Below, piece by piece: positions 22,918 through 35,044 of a stretch of DNA of 64,000 nucleotides. The stretch lies in assembly GCA_936432065.2 (NCBI GenBank), contig OW386289.2, positions 21,472,277 to 21,536,276 on the forward strand, read 5' to 3'. Source of the stretch: Rutpela maculata (Eukaryota > Arthropoda > Insecta > Coleoptera > Cerambycidae). The notes below the pieces were generated by a model that was given only the letters and a program-made list of their open reading frames with translations, had not been told where the DNA came from and searched no databases. The position numbers and the translations under genes are program-made. Position 1 is the first letter of the stretch. The number at the start of each line of letters is the position of its first letter.

Positions 22918-23060
22918 ACCGTCGTTTAGCGACCCTTGTGTAGATGTATCGTGGTTTAGCGACCCTTCTGTTGATGTACCGTGGTTTAGCGACCCCTTCG
23001 GGAGAAAGGATGCAACGTTGCCGCTTTTATAGCGAATTTTGGGTCGCTAAACACCAGTAC
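22918..23060. repeat. Three tandem GTTTAGCGACCC units plus one inverted copy
   Basis: GTTTAGCGACCC occurs at about 22924, 22955 and 22987, each with a similar TGTxGATGTA linker (period about 31-32 nt). The complement GGGTCGCTAAAC is at about 23041. The outer context (GATGTACCG versus CAGTACACATC) is also complementary. It looks like a short TIR element whose left terminus was tandemly multiplied. Confidence 0.65.
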
Positions 23061-23101
23061 ACATCTTAACAATTTGCGTCGCGGTAACCACCGAAACTGA
23101 T

Positions 23102-23104
<3 letters not shown>

Positions 23105-23134
<30 letters not shown>
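23105..23134. repeat. (TA)n microsatellite
   Basis: About 15 perfect TA units. Confidence 0.95.
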
Positions 23135-23138
<4 letters not shown>

Positions 23139-23397
23139 CGCGTAAAATCACCAAGTGGCACCGAAAACTAAATTGACGTTCTCGCACCCAATATTTTCCG
23201 CATTTAATGTGAGCAAGTGGCTCCCTATATATTCCCAATATGTATATGCGTTCTGGCACCGTATATATGGAGAAGACACTTTTTCTTTAGATACTCACTG
23301 TGTTGTTAATACATTTAGGATTGCTAACGCACTCTGTAAAAATAGGCCATTGTGTTGCTTGTCTTTTTGAAACGTATCACATACGTGCGATATCCGT

Positions 23398-23640
23398 GGT
23401 GTAATTGCAGAAATAGAGGAAATAAGATGAGAAATAATTCTCAGAGTGAACTAAAAGTTGTTATTGATGTTGACTCATCATATTCTATATTTAGTTTCAA
23501 TTGAGGTCTAGAAAATTATTTGAAAAAAAAAAGACAAGTAGATGAGGTTGATTAAAAAAGAAACAAATTAATTATTTATTATTCAGTGGTGATAAATCAC
23601 TTATGAAAACACGTAATTAGAATATGACAGTTCGGCTAAT
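23398..23640 (+). repeat. Dispersed repeat C, copy 1
   Basis: This is collinear with 29036-29260 in direct orientation. Shared blocks include AAATAAGATGAGAAATAATTC, TTTAGTTTCAATTGAGGTCT and TTATTATTCAGTGGTGAT. A weaker third relative may lie at about 25750-25880. It is AT-rich, non-coding and of unknown class. Confidence 0.7.
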
Positions 23641-23654
23641 TTCAAAGCATGTCG

Positions 23655-24487
23655 TACAAAATAGTATATTACGTAATGAGTGTTGTAAGAAGCATATTAC
23701 GCACGAATGGAAAAGTTATTTTCATGAGTGCGTAATTGCTTTACAACTCGAATTATGTACTATACTTTACCTACGATCACTACTGTAAATAGTAAAAAAT
23801 ACACTACCTGCCATTCATGTAAGTTGAATTTTTCGTATTGTAAACAAAACGCACTGTAAACAAATCGCACGGTAATCAAAACGCACGGGACACCCAATTA
23901 TAGGTGGCTTATATCGCTGACGCGGGGTTTAAAAAAAACAAATGGTATTACGTAATTTTCAAACGTTGTCAAAACTGACATAATATTTGTTGAATGACAT
24001 TGTTGACTAGTAAACTAAATCCAGATTTTACTAAATAAATAAATAAATATGATCGTAGGTAAAGTATAGTATATAATTCGAGTTGTAAAGCAATTACGCA
24101 CTCATGGAAATACGCACTCGCCGCTACGCGGCATCGTGCGTAACTTTTCCATTCGTGCGTAATATGCTTCTTACAATTCTCATTACGTAATATAGTATTA
24201 CCTACGATCATATTCATTTATTTATTTAGTAAAATCCTGATTTAGTTGTCAACAATATTATTCAACAAATATTATGTCAGTTTTGACAGCGTTTGAAAAT
24301 TACGTAGGCGCATTTGTTTTTTTAAACCCCGCGTCAGCGATATAAGCCACCGATAATTGCGTGTCCCGTGCGTTTTGTTTACCGTGCGGTTTGTTTACAG
24401 TGCGATTTGTTTACAATATGTAAAGTTCAACTTACATAGATGTCAGGTAGTGTGTTTTTGACTAGTTACAGTACTGATCGTAGGTAA
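23655..24487. repeat. Complex palindrome made of two alternating inverted units
   Basis: The order is S-X-S'-X'. S is about 23660-23770 and S' about 24052-24200; both contain GTTGTAAAGCAATTACGCACTC or its complement. X is about 23768-24058 and X' about 24198-24487; both are bounded by CCTACGATCA/TGATCGTAGG. X carries three short tandem repeats of GTAAACAAAnCGCAC near one end (about 23840-23892), mirrored at about 24358-24418. It is non-coding. Confidence 0.75.
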
Positions 24488-24755
24488 ATAATATAATAAT
24501 CGTTTCCCTCAAAAATTCTTAAAATCACAAAAATGTATATTACAAAACAATAAGCGAGTAAAATATTAATTTCATCTAATAAAAATGTCAATTTATTTAC
24601 AATCTTTTGATTCTAAATATTATATTATGAAATAGTGTAATAGGTAGTATGATTTAAAAATATAATTTATTACCTTATTTTGTATGAACTGTTACATACG
24701 GTAACGTTGGAACTCAACGTTAATATATTTTGTTGAATTTGTACAATTGCTTTAA

Positions 24756-25058
24756 GGGTGGCGGTGTGGCTTAAAAAAATGATTTCGTAATTCGACAAGT
24801 TCTCGTATGAACCGATTGAGAAAATACTTTGACAGGCTTTTAGAAAATACTTGATAGAATGATACTGGGATATTGAAGTCAACAAAAAATATATATTTTT
24901 TTTGTTTTTCACATAAGAAAAAAATGTTTTTCTTTCTTTAGTTTTCAATAGGCTAGTACCATTCTATAAAGTTGCCTATAAAAGCCTATCAAAAAATTAT
25001 TTTAATCGGTTTAGGAATGTAGGAGAAATTGTCGAATTACGTTCGCGGCACCGCTCAC
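24756..25058. mobile_element. 303-bp TTAA-flanked TIR element
   Basis: The left arm GGGTGGCGGTGTGGC...GTAATTCGACAA matches, inverted, TTGTCGAATTAC...GCGGCACCGCTCAC on the right. Both sides are flanked by TTTAA (24751-24755 and 25059-25063), compatible with a TTAA target duplication. TTAA targeting is known for piggyBac and Kolobok families. It is non-coding. Confidence 0.7.
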
Positions 25059-25063
25059 TTTAA

Positions 25064-26689
25064 TTGCAATAGAAGATTAAACTGCGGTTGATTTCGATAC
25101 TCTTGATTTTATTTATGCCTTTTCAGAAAATTATACATATATAATATGCTCTTAGGTGAAAGTTATAAAGTATATGGAGCTTTAGCTCTTAAATTTGTTA
25201 ACGCTGCTAAATAGGTTGTTTTCAGAGTTATCCCATTCTCTTGTCTATAAAAGGGACAAGTGCCGTAATAAATAAATGTATATATATGTTTATATATTAT
25301 CTTAGTTACGGTTCAAATGGTCGGTGCATCAAAGTTTTGTCAATTTTCAGTTCATAGACTTATTTTATTAACAGGCACTCACATCAAATCATGGGCCCCG
25401 GCCCCTTTCATTATAACTACACTACCTGTACCCAAATTTTAATTAGTTTAATATTTTTGCATTGCGTTTCCTAGTTTATTCGGACCTCTAAGTGGTCGGG
25501 CCCTGGTACCACGGTACCTACTGGACCTACCCCCCTCCCCTGTTGGGGCCCTGATTATAAAATATAGTTTAAAGTGAGAAATAATGTAAACAACAATTTG
25601 TAGATAGGCCAGACTCCTCCTGCCTGAAAGAACATAATACAGACAGATACTACAATTTTATTACATTATCAGATGAAGCTAGTTCAGGGATGAACAATGA
25701 CTATGCATTGTCATTATAATATACATATGACAATGCGGCAATATAGGTAGAGTAATTGTAGGAATACAGGAAATAGTCAAGTAAAATTCTGAAAAAGTAA
25801 GCTAAATAATTGTATGTGATATTGACACTCATTGTATATATCACGTATCAGTTGAAAAACTTTGAAAAAAAATGTAATTAACAAAGATTAGGCACTTCTC
25901 AGTAGGGAGCTATTCATAACAAACAGGTTATGTTAACGAAAGTAGTTACGAAAGTATAGGCAACGTTTAGATTACGTTAATTATTTTTCAAAAATGATCA
26001 ATCAATTGGCCTCAAGTTTTCACCTTTTTTTATATTTTACATATTTACAATCGATTATTTTTATTTATTTGCTTTTATCATGATTATAGAATATTATTTA
26101 GGTATTATGCAAATCACAACTTACACACTTTCTTATTTATTATACTTTCTGTATATTGTTGCCCTAATCTGGGCACGCTAATGTACTAGTAATTCAATAC
26201 TTCGTCAGTATTAGCTAGAAGATAGTTGTTTTGATTGGTTCTCCAATAATGAGTGTTTTAAAGTATTTACCTAACTAGTATATTAGCATATTTACATATT
26301 TGTTAACAATAACTGTTAATATGAAGGTCAAATTTTAATAAGTGTAGAAAATATGGATTTTTATTACCATGTCGATAGTGAAAAATTGCATTCATTAATA
26401 CAGCGAGAAACTTTTATCTTTCTAGATAAAGGATGGGGACAAGTTTTTACCGTGAAACTTCTATGGGCGCGTTAGGCATTTTTCAGTAGGAAGTAAAGTA
26501 CTATAAAATGTTTTTGGTTACTTGAAGTCACCGGCACACAATTTTTTTTGGGTTACTTCCAATTTAGCCGAAGTTTGCAACTTTTTTATTTTTAATAGTA
26601 ACTTTCTTTCGTAATCCGAAGTTCAATTTTCTTTATACTCCTTTTTTCGAATTTAAGAATGGCTGAGTAAAAATAAAATTTAACATCTC
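25064..26689. other. AT-rich non-coding region
   Basis: No gene or strong repeat is seen. A GC-rich patch with GGGCCC blocks lies at 25390-25560. Confidence 0.5.
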
Positions 26690-28755
26690 AGTAGAAAGAA
26701 TGCCATGGAAAAAATATATAAGCTGCAAAATTTTAACAAGCTTATCATGGAGTGTACAAAAAACATAAAACCACCTTCCTTAATTCAATATGTCAATTTT
26801 AAACTTGTATAAGAATTAAAATTTTCAAAAATTATTGAAAATAAATCTTTTTAAACATTTTTTTTTAATAGTCCCATTTTCTTTTCTATTATTTGTTTGT
26901 AATATGTGTTTTCCATTTAATTTTATTTAAGTAACAGAATTATATAAAATTAATGAAAACTTAATAGTTTCTTAGAAAAAGTGCCTGCAACATAAATGTT
27001 TAAAATGAATAAGATTCCAGAAAGGTTCAATGTAATGTTGAAAAGGGACAGAGAGGTAACAAACACGTGTTAATAATAAGACATAAAAGAAGATACTAGA
27101 ACTTACTTTGACTGAATTTTAAAGTAAATGGACCACTGCTCATTTTAAGGAATATATGACACATTTTAAACTAATTAGTTGGCGGGAATTATGGAGAAAA
27201 GAATCATGGGGTACCGTGGACCACACGGTAGAAATAAAATTTCTAATTCAAGCACATTACGGTAAAAACATTTTGTAGCACATCAAAAAGTTGCCTCTAA
27301 CCTACCCTTCATTACATAATTTTTTTACATATTTCGGTACATATTTAAATACCGGTTAACCGGTTATGTTCATTTTACTTCCACGTCCAGTGGAAGTATA
27401 GTAACAAAAAAATTTAAAAAAATTTTTATTGTCCAAATAGGCTTAAAATGTCATGAAACGTCGAGATTTTAAGTTTGAGCGAAAAAAAAAATTTCTGTCT
27501 GTCTGTCTGTCGGTCTGTCTGTCTGTCGGTCTGTCTGTCTGTAACTTTTTTTTGTGCGCACGTTTACTCTGGAACCATTTAAGATATTGACTTGAAATTT
27601 GGTACACATATGTACTTTAACGAGATCTAGGGCTGGATTATATTTTCATCTTGTTCCGTCGAAGGGTTGGGGTGAAAATTGGGGTAAATGGATAAATCGA
27701 GCAGGTAAGAGTCCACGAAATTGGTATTTAGTATATACAAGGTCTCAAAAAAAATTTGGCATTAGCCACCCCCATTACCACCCCCTACCCCCTATTAAAG
27801 GGGATGAAAAAAAAATGTGATTTAGTGTATATACAGGAACCAGAAACCTCAAAATATTTTTTTACTTCATCCACCCCCCCCCATTATCACCCCCCTATCA
27901 CCACCCCCACCCCACTACCGATGTGGGGTATCGTTTTATGGGTTTTTGGGGTAGAGGATTTCAAATATTATATTATTAAAGTTCCATAAATAATTATTTT
28001 AACATACAAAGTTTTTTGTTGTGAGTGACTTGGATAGAGAGTCTGGATGTGGAAGTCGTGATTCCTTGGGCAGCGGTTTTTATTTACCGATTTACCGGTT
28101 ATTAAAATTTCCTGTAAATTGCATTGTGCATGTTTACAACTGTATTACTTTCTCAAAGTTTTCTTTTAGTAAAACCTAAGTTTATATTTTCTGCAAAAAG
28201 GTAGATATTCGGAGATTTAAATAATAGAAAAATATGGAGACTTCCCCCATTCAAAAAATGTTTTAAAATGATTTATTTTCAACAATTATTAAACAAATTA
28301 AATAGTGGAAGCCATTACATTGTGATAATTAATCATAATGAAACAGATGAAAACACCTTTCTTTGTTTTTTATCATTAATTTATTATAACCAAACGTTAC
28401 CGCAGTTTCGACAAGCGTGTAATTTTCAAACAGTTGATTCACAAATACAAAAATTATTTATAATTTAATTTTGTGTTTTAATGTTTAAAATTTACATATT
28501 AATTTAAAGAAAATGCAGTGATAACATTTTCCAATTTTTTTTGCGCACTCTTCATTTAGAAAATATATTTTTAAGACACTTCTTTTCAATGGTTTTTTTA
28601 AGATTTAGAATTTTTTATAAAAATTTAAAATTGGCATACTAATAAATAAAATGCAGAGGTGTTGAAAATTTTCTATGCGCTGTTCTACGAAGACTCCGTG
28701 GCCAGCTGAATTTTATTGCTTGACAATTTTTCCTATGGCTTTCTTTCTGCTGAAA
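26690..28755. mobile_element. Diverged inverted repeat enclosing repeat-family R copy 1
   Basis: About 26690-26880 is similar to the reverse complement of about 28550-28755: CTCAGTAGAAAGAATGCCAT versus CAGCAGAAAGAAAGCCAT, and GTCAATTTTAAA versus GCCAATTTTAAA. R copy 1 lies in the middle, flanked on each side by ACCGGTTA-type sequence (about 27350 and 28095). It is probably an old TIR element into which R inserted. Confidence 0.5.
27376..28080 (+). repeat. Interspersed repeat R, copy 1
   Basis: About 700 bp. It starts ACTTCCAC-GTCCA-GTGGAAGT (a hairpin), then a (CTGT)n tract (27496-27541), then GTTTACTCTGGAACC and TTGAAATTTGGTACACATATG, two pyrimidine-rich CCACCCCC blocks, and ends CCTTGGGCAGCGG. 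Copies: 42508-43226 (inverted) and 51658-52368 (direct). There is no open frame conserved across copies. The fixed ends without TIRs or poly-A leave the class open. Confidence 0.85.
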
Positions 28756-29035
28756 TAAAAATGGTTTTCACTTAAAAATGTAAAAAATTGCAACTTCCGG
28801 CTTTACTCTAGAACCTTGTGAGTCGCTTCTCATTTCACCCCAATTCGATATATACATCCTCTAGATTTTGAGATGTGTTGACATAGACTTTTATAGACAT
28901 ATGACTTCAAATAATCTCACAAAAAATAATTAAAAGGTGTAATAGTAGAGGTACAGAATTCGAAAAAGTCGTCTAGAAACGTGTCCCGTGGAACATTGAG
29001 ACAAGTAAATATGTACTGATTGCGCTATTATTATG

Positions 29036-29260
29036 TAGTGTAATTTTAGAAATGAAGAAAATAAGATGAGAAATAATTCTCAAAGAGTGAGCTAAATAAA
29101 TTGTTATTGAGTTTAGTTTCAATTGAGGTCTAAAAAAATTATTGGAAAAAAAATCAAGATGATGCAGATTGATTAAAAAAATAACAAATTCATTAAGTAT
29201 TTATTATTCAGTGGTGATGAATCATTTACGAAAACATTTTATTAAAATATCAATTTTAGT
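29036..29260 (+). repeat. Dispersed repeat C, copy 2
   Basis: This is collinear with 23398-23640 at roughly 80% identity. It includes GAGAAATAATTCTCAAAGAG and ATTATTCAGTGGTGATGAAT. It is non-coding. Confidence 0.7.
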
Positions 29261-29359
29261 TATTGTAAAATACACTGTGCATTTGTGTATATGACATACC
29301 GAGTGATATAAAGGGATTGTAACATTTATAATAACCCATAAGTTTTGTGTTTTTAAAAA

Positions 29360-29710
29360 TAAAAATATACAGGGTAGTCACTCTAAACAAATTTGAAAAA
29401 ATATGGTGTGGTTACCAAAAAAAATTAAAAAATGTGACGCAGGACGATAATATTTCGCATGCAGCTAACATAACTGTCAAAGAAACATTTGAAAAAACAT
29501 ACAAGGTGGTCACCCTAAACACAAAGAAAATATATGACGGTGAACGATAATATTTGGCATGTAGTTAACACAACTGCCGTGGAGAAAAATATGAAAAATA
29601 TGCAAAAAAAAAAATGCGATGGAGAAAAATTACACAAATCTTAGGAGAATAACCATAGTTTTTAGTTAATAATAATATACGGGGTCGTCATCTAACAGAG
29701 AAAGTAATTA
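29360..29710 (+). repeat. ~97-nt tandem repeat, short array
   Basis: Two to three diverged units with GACGATAATATTTCGCATG and GCTAACATAACTGTCA-type cores, spaced about 97 nt (29458 and 29555), each associated with ACAGGGTAGTCAC or ACAAGGTGGTCAC. The same unit forms a longer inverted array at 52540-53090. The end motif ACAGGGTG resembles termini of common insect TIR elements. It is non-coding. Confidence 0.7.
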
Positions 29711-29989
29711 ATGACTAAAGTATGCAAACTGTGCATTTTGATAATGCTGTGTGCTAGAGAGAACAGTTAAGGGGAAATAAATTTGGGTTGGACTTAGCGC
29801 TTCGAAAACTTCACCTGCTTGGTCTGTTTTGTCATGTTTAGTGACATCAGTCAAGCTAGTATTTTAAATATTGTGTATAAATCGAAAGGTATCTAATCGG
29901 TTTCTTAGAAATATTTTATTTTTCTGTTCCTTATCCAAAACTGCTAAAATTTACTGGGAGACATTTTAAAAAATGTGAATTGTAATTAT

Positions 29990-30690
29990 AAAAGAAATAA
30001 AAAAATTTGCAGGTGAACTACACCTTCTTACCAAATAGCGCAAAATATTTATTTAAACGACTAAAGATCTAAAAAGATTTTGAAATATCAGTCATTTATT
30101 ATTTAAGTGCGTAGACTCGTAAGAAGGCAATTATTTTTTTTATATATGCAATTTTACAAATATTTGATGATGGTAATAAGAAAAACTCTTTTCATCTTCA
30201 TTTAAACGATTTTTTTGGAATTAGTTTAGAATTTTAGAAAGTGAGACCAAAACATTGAGGACTAACTTTAGAGAAGAAGAAATATGAATTTTTTTATTTA
30301 TAAGACCAAAACACAAAAATTAACGTATCTCGGGCCCAAATTCAAGTAAATCAATCCCAAATTTTCAGATGTTGGTTTATTCATCTACATTCATAATTCT
30401 TGACTGTTTTTGATTTCATAAAAATCCAGACTTATTAAAATTTGTTTATAATTACAACTGTGAAAATTATAAGCAAATTCCAAAAAAAATGTTTAAATTA
30501 AAAAAAAACATGTTCTTAATTGTGCTGCAAAATACATTAAAACAACTTATATTTAAAAAAATGCGCTTCTATGAGTCGGTGCATTTAAACATTAATCAAC
30601 TGAAATTTCGAAGTCTTTTTTATTTTCAGCTGTTTAAATAAATATTTTGCATTAAAATTAGACATCAATGTTTAGCTCGATAAAAGGGAA
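29990..30690. mobile_element. Inverted-repeat element H, copy 1
   Basis: About 30040-30125 and 30575-30660 are inverted (CAAAATATTTATTTAAACG versus AATAAATATTTTGCATT). 29990-30180 and 30290-30500 resemble 62690-62830 and 63575-63790 respectively, identifying a second copy at the window's right end. It is AT-rich and non-coding. Confidence 0.6.
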
Positions 30691-32244
30691 TACTCCTATT
30701 AATGATTTGTGTATTATTATTACATCATATTCTTTATATTATTCAAAAAAGTAAATTTTAAAAAATATATATTTTTTGTAAATTAACAAATTATTAGAAA
30801 GTTTATTTAGAAGTTTTATTTATTTCAAATTTTATTGGGAACAATTTGGTATTTTTATTTTTGAGATGCAATTACTAGGATCGAGAGAGAAATATTTGAA
30901 TTTCTGGTAGATTTTACTAGCAACACATGTTCATGGTTAACTTTATTTTTAAGAGCATCCCTCTACTTGGATACTGTTGTAATTGTAAAATATTATCTTT
31001 GCTAACCTTTTCTGTTGACAATTGAACAGCTTAAAGCATGGCGTAGAAAATGAATTTATGGCTTTATTGGCCCTAAAATTCCCATCTTATGAACTCGTTT
31101 ATGAAATGAATTTTGCTATTAAATACCTATTCACATTACTTTATTATTATACCTATTTGATTTAATCAGATAGGTATATTTTAACCAAAAAAAAATTATA
31201 ATAATCATAGTAGAAAAAAAAAATCGTACAGAAATCCGTTTCATATCGAATGTATGTGTGTGTAGATCGTTTCTTGTAAACACGATAACTTCTATTAGAC
31301 TTAAAATAATTATTTCTTTGGCGCGTATGTAAAATAGTGTGGTAAAATACTCCCTGTTGAAATTGGGCCATATCCGCCATACAGGGCGATAGCCAGAGGC
31401 GTACAAATGATCAGGTTTTACATAAACTGTGTTTATTATAATTGTAGAGCAAAATATTACTATACAAAAATATCAAGATATATAGGATATCAAAACTATA
31501 TAATATAGTGTGTCTATAAGGTTCGAAAGTACTTTTACGTAGATTGAAGGATCTATCAATTTAACTTCAAAATGCTATTGAGATGTTTTTAATAATGAAA
31601 GTTGCATTCGTGTGCTACCGAATGCTAATACAAATTAAACATGATGACTGTAGTTAGACTGAAAATGTTTATTTCAAATTTCGAACATTTGTAAGAAATT
31701 AGAGCATATCAGTCATACAGGGCAAGCATTTCCTCAAAACAATACAAAAAAGAGACTATTAGACGAATGTGAAATTATGCATACAAATTAAAATACATTC
31801 AAATAACTTTAAAAACTTAGTTAATTATTACAGTGTAGCGGGGACGGTAGCTCAAAATTATCCCCAAGAAGTGGTTCGGACTCCACTATAAGCTGTAGGG
31901 CCTCGTTTCTCTTTACCTAACACAAAACCATTCTGGATTTTCAAGGAGTTACTTCGGTGACTTGAGAAGCGGTTAAGAAAACATTTTAAGAAAACATTTT
32001 AAGTGTAATAAAAGGTTAAATTAAGGACGATAACGATGCCATACAACCTAATTTTATTTAAGCGCCTTTTATCTACATAAAAACCTATGGATTTTATTTG
32101 GTGCAACAAACAGTTTTTGATTCAATCTAAGTTCCGGACGGTATTTGAGTAAACAAAACAATGTTTAAAGTAGAGTATTTCGTCTTTTTTCTTAGCTACC
32201 TCTCTGGTTGTATAGGTCATATCACAATAAACAACAAACGAGAG
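30691..32244. other. AT-rich non-coding region
   Basis: No gene is seen. About 31836-31890 has GGTAGCTCA and GTGGTTCGGACTCCAC, weakly reminiscent of Pol III A and B boxes but too close together for a tRNA. The two reverse-strand frames near 31131-31406 lack domains. Confidence 0.45.
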
Positions 32245-32865
32245 TGTTTATTATGAAATTGCGATGAAAACCAGATGTGCCGAACCCTTCTCGTCGATTT
32301 GTCGAAAAAATTAACACAATTAAAATCGATAGCCTTTAAACAATTGACGGTGACTTAAGTAATAATATTTCAATTTCAACGAAATTTTAGGAAATAACGC
32401 TTCTAGTTGAGCAAATCATAATGGCATAATATTAAGGCGAACGCCTAAAAAAAATAGCTGTCGAAAATTGAATAGTCGATTGTAAATGCATCAAGTCGTA
32501 CATCTTTTTTTTACAATAAAGGTTTTTTCATGTACTTTTTATTAGGCTTAATAACCTACATTGTTTTTTGAAATATTTAAAGTCATTTCTTGCTTTTCTT
32601 TAAATTATCTTTTTTGAACAAATCAAAACTCTATTCGAAAATTAAATTTATTATTATGCATCAAAAGTATACAAAAAAGAAACAATTTAAAAAATCTGTT
32701 TTTTTTTCTATGCCCATTGGGAACAGAGATAAAAGATTTTGTTTGCGCGAAAATATGCATTTGTTTAAAATACAGTTTTTTCAATACCACTGAAAATTAC
32801 ATGAAAAAAATCTACATTCTGAAAGAAATATATGTTGTTTTTCTACGACTCGTCCACTTTAGTGT

Positions 32866-33866
32866 ATGTAAAACGCGGAGTTTGACGCTCGGAATGTCCC
32901 CCTCATCGGGACTACTTTTACCTCTTGTTTTTTGGGTCGCTGATCACGAAAATCGGGGTCCCGTGGCTCTAAAAATAGTGCGTCACCTCTAAAAATGCCA
33001 AAAACCACCCCTTTTGGGAATAATACTGTAAAATAATGTTATGAATGTGCTAATTGTAATGATATTTTGCCAGTTCAGTATGTTCATTTAAATTAAGGAC
33101 ACATTTTATAGAGGGGGTGAAACTTCCCCTAAATTGACGTAAAATGGAAAAATGATTGAATTTTTTTTTTATTCACTTTTTGATTTAAATTTAGATGAAT
33201 GGGGAATTTATAATGAAGAAAATTTTTTTCCAACCCGTCAGGGGTGAAAACTACCCCTGTATCGCCTTTAAATTGAACTAACGCTTAGGGGTGAAAAAGT
33301 TTTGTGATATTTTTTTCGACGGAAGTTTATCAGAAATTACAAGCAAACTGAAAAGTATACATATCTACTTAATGTCTAAGCGTTAGTTCAACTTAAATGC
33401 GATACAGGGGTAGTTTTCACCCCTAAATTTAAATCAAAAAGTGAATAAAAAGAATTCAATCATTTTTCCAGTTTTCACCCCTGAAGGGTTGGAAAAAAAT
33501 GTTCTTCATTATACAATCCCCATTTATCTAAATTTAAGTAAAAAAGTGAATAAAAAAAATTCAATCATTTTTCCATTTTACGTCAATTTAGGGGTATTTT
33601 CACCCCCTCTGGTTAGCCCTCAGCATAAAATTTATCCTTACTTTAGATGAACTTACTGAACTGGCAAAATGTCATTACAGTTAGCACATTCATAACATTA
33701 TTTTACAGTATTATTCCCAAAAGGGGTGGTTTTTGGCATTTTTAGGGGTAATGCACTATTTTTAGAGCCGCGGGACTGATTTTCGTGATCAGAGACCCAA
33801 AAAACATGAAATGAAAGTAGTCCCGATGATGGGGGCATTCCGAGCGTCAAACCCCGCGTTTTACAT
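32866..33866. repeat. 1-kb palindrome
   Basis: Left and right arms (about 32866-33280 and 33375-33866) are reverse complements at roughly 85-90%. Shared blocks include GTAAAACGCGG, GACGCTCGGAATG, AAAAACCACCCCTTTTGGGA and CCCCTAAATT. The right arm carries a tandem duplication of about 120 bp (two copies of AATTCAATCATTTTTCCA). The spacer is about 95 nt. No reading frame is shared. Confidence 0.85.
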
Positions 33867-34214
33867 GGACTACTTGAACAATTGACGATTTAATTTACTA
33901 CTTTATTATTCTTTTGTTCATTACACAGGCACACACAAAAAAAGTCGAATGCGAGAAGGCCTATGTATTCCCATGCATTTTGACCCGCTGAATACGAATC
34001 TGATGTCCGTTTTGCCCGATTGACTCTTGCATTTGTGCTGACCTCAAAAAACACCTTAAAAATGCTCAAAACCAGTAAATAAAAAGCTTAAATGAGCTGA
34101 TCACTATATCTATACGTAATTTGGGGCGCTGAAACTGAATATGAGGTTGGAATTAGCAGATCAGTTGGGAATTTTAACATAACCTCAAAAAATGCCTAAA
34201 AATCCAAAACAAAT

Positions 34215-34515
34215 AAATTAAAAGCTTAAACCAAGAACTTTAAAACTAACATAACCTAAGGCAAGAGCTAAGAGCTTTAAACCAAGAACTTTAAACTAAG
34301 AATTGTTAACCCAACATAACCTGAGACAAGAACTTTAAACCAAAAACTTAAACCTATTATAAATTAAGACAAGACTGTTAAGTTCCTAAGGCAAGAACTA
34401 TTAAGATTTAGAGTTCTTGGTTCAGAGTTCTTTGTGTAAAGTTCCTGTCTCAGAATATGTTACATCTAGAGTTCTCGGTTTAAAGTTCTTTGTGTAAAAT
34501 TCTTGCCTTGTTTTT
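34215..34515. repeat. Cluster of AAGAACTTTAAACC motifs in both orientations
   Basis: CAAGAACTTTAAAC-type 14-mers recur about five times from 34235 to 34350, often next to TAACATAACCT. The complementary form (GGTTTAAAGTTCTT, AGAGTTCTTGG) recurs about four times from 34420 to 34505. Together they form an imperfect palindromic satellite within element G1. Confidence 0.7.
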
Positions 34516-34750
34516 AGTAAATTCGACGATAAAATAAAAAATATTTATCTAAAATGTTATAGTATGGAAATAGTGGATAAAGGTTTTCCATGATACCTTG
34601 CATCATATGTTATAAGATGTTGGACAAATGGAAAGAACGTTAAAAAGTAAAATATAAAAATCCAATGATATCGAAGGAGCCTGGAATCCGTGAAGAGTGT
34701 TATTTTTTAGTAATACAAATGTTTCCGGAATTAATGCTAAAAAAGGGTTA

Positions 34751-35044
34751 ATGGAAACTGATTGTTCCGAAAGTCAAGAAGATGACAGTGAATATGAGTG
34801 TTCGATAAGAATTAAAACTCCCAATATTTGGTGAAATGATAAACTTAATAATGTTGTTAGAAATCTTGGTCTATCTAATGGTAGGGAAGAATATTTTGCA
34901 GCGATTATGAAAAAAGCCAATTTAGTATCAAGTGATGTTCGTTCTAGCTCATACAGAAAAAGAGAAAAAGACTTTGGAAAATATTTTACACAAGGAAAAG
35001 AACACTTGATGAATATACTTAAACCTATCATATATAGATTTTAG
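34751..35044 (+). pseudogene. Degraded ORF carried by element G1
   Basis: From ATG 34751 the frame reads METDCSESQEDDSEY..., meets a single TGA at 34832, and continues unbroken to TAG 35042-35044. The second part reads LNNVVRNLGLSNGREEYFAA, then LVSSDVRSSSYRKREKDFGK, then YFTQGKEH. This has clear protein character (charged, acidic N-terminal part, no low complexity). From memory it resembles a recurrent uncharacterised arthropod protein family with the pattern LNxLVRDLxLSK...LLASRL...YRxREKxFxxFF, often found in repeats. TTATTTTTTAG just upstream could be a splice acceptor. One stop and truncation make it a relic; function unknown. Confidence 0.55.

Noticed and set aside
22918..23060. CRISPR-like array
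   Set aside because: Three short diverged units with near-identical spacers in a eukaryotic context; better explained as a tandem transposon end.
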